Shown here piece after piece: positions 5,285 to 5,308 of a DNA stretch of 5,308 nucleotides. The notes below the pieces were generated by a model. That model had not been told where the DNA came from. It did not search any database and saw only the letters and a program-made list of their open reading frames with translations. Source of the DNA: Candidatus Methylomirabilota bacterium (GTDB lineage Bacteria > Methylomirabilota > Methylomirabilia > Methylomirabilales > CSP1-5); NCBI GenBank assembly GCA_022615475.1, contig JAKEGQ010000044.1, forward strand, positions 1-5,308, in the 5' to 3' direction. The position numbers were made by a program, and so were the translations under genes. Within the stretch, counting starts at the first letter, position 1. Each line of letters begins with the position of its first letter.

Positions 5285-5308
5285 CTTGGTGGGTGGCGGG
5301 GCCGACGG

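Overview
This window is a compact nitrogen-assimilation locus, all on the + strand, from a GC-rich Gram-negative bacterium. The Gram-negative assignment rests on a protein with a signal peptide and a beta-barrel pattern ending in an aromatic residue. The PII and glutamine synthetase proteins also carry the tyrosines of the GlnD/GlnE modification cascade. Lineage cannot be fixed from the sequence alone; NC10/Methylomirabilota, Rokubacteria or a deltaproteobacterial-type lineage is a guess.

Layout: 1-1095 is the C-terminal three quarters of a type I glutamine synthetase (glnA, cut by the window edge). 1157-1774 encodes an AmiR/NasT-type regulator with a receiver domain and an ANTAR RNA-binding domain; its receiver lacks the phosphoacceptor aspartate. 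1848-2039 encodes a 63-residue protein with three CxxC motifs. 2040-2277 is a non-coding control region: a long base-paired element, a partial sigma-54 promoter, two consecutive hexaloop hairpins matching the ANTAR target architecture, and an overlapping strong intrinsic terminator. 2278-2616 is a PII protein (glnB/glnK), 2702-4210 an ammonium channel (amtB), and 4276-5169 a predicted outer-membrane beta-barrel protein. 5170-5308 has no gene but carries an inverted-repeat cluster that can also fold as a terminator.

The main result is a likely self-contained regulatory circuit. The ANTAR protein encoded at 1157-1774 has an apparent RNA target about 410 bases downstream of its own stop codon, in the leader of glnB-amtB. 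The second hairpin (2213-2228) shares bases with the left arm of the terminator (2218-2230), so the two folds exclude each other. Binding of the regulator to the hairpin pair should prevent termination and allow expression of PII, the ammonium channel and probably the barrel protein. Because the receiver has Ala where the phosphorylated Asp should be, the signal is probably not ordinary phosphorylation. A protein partner or ligand, as in AmiR, is more likely.
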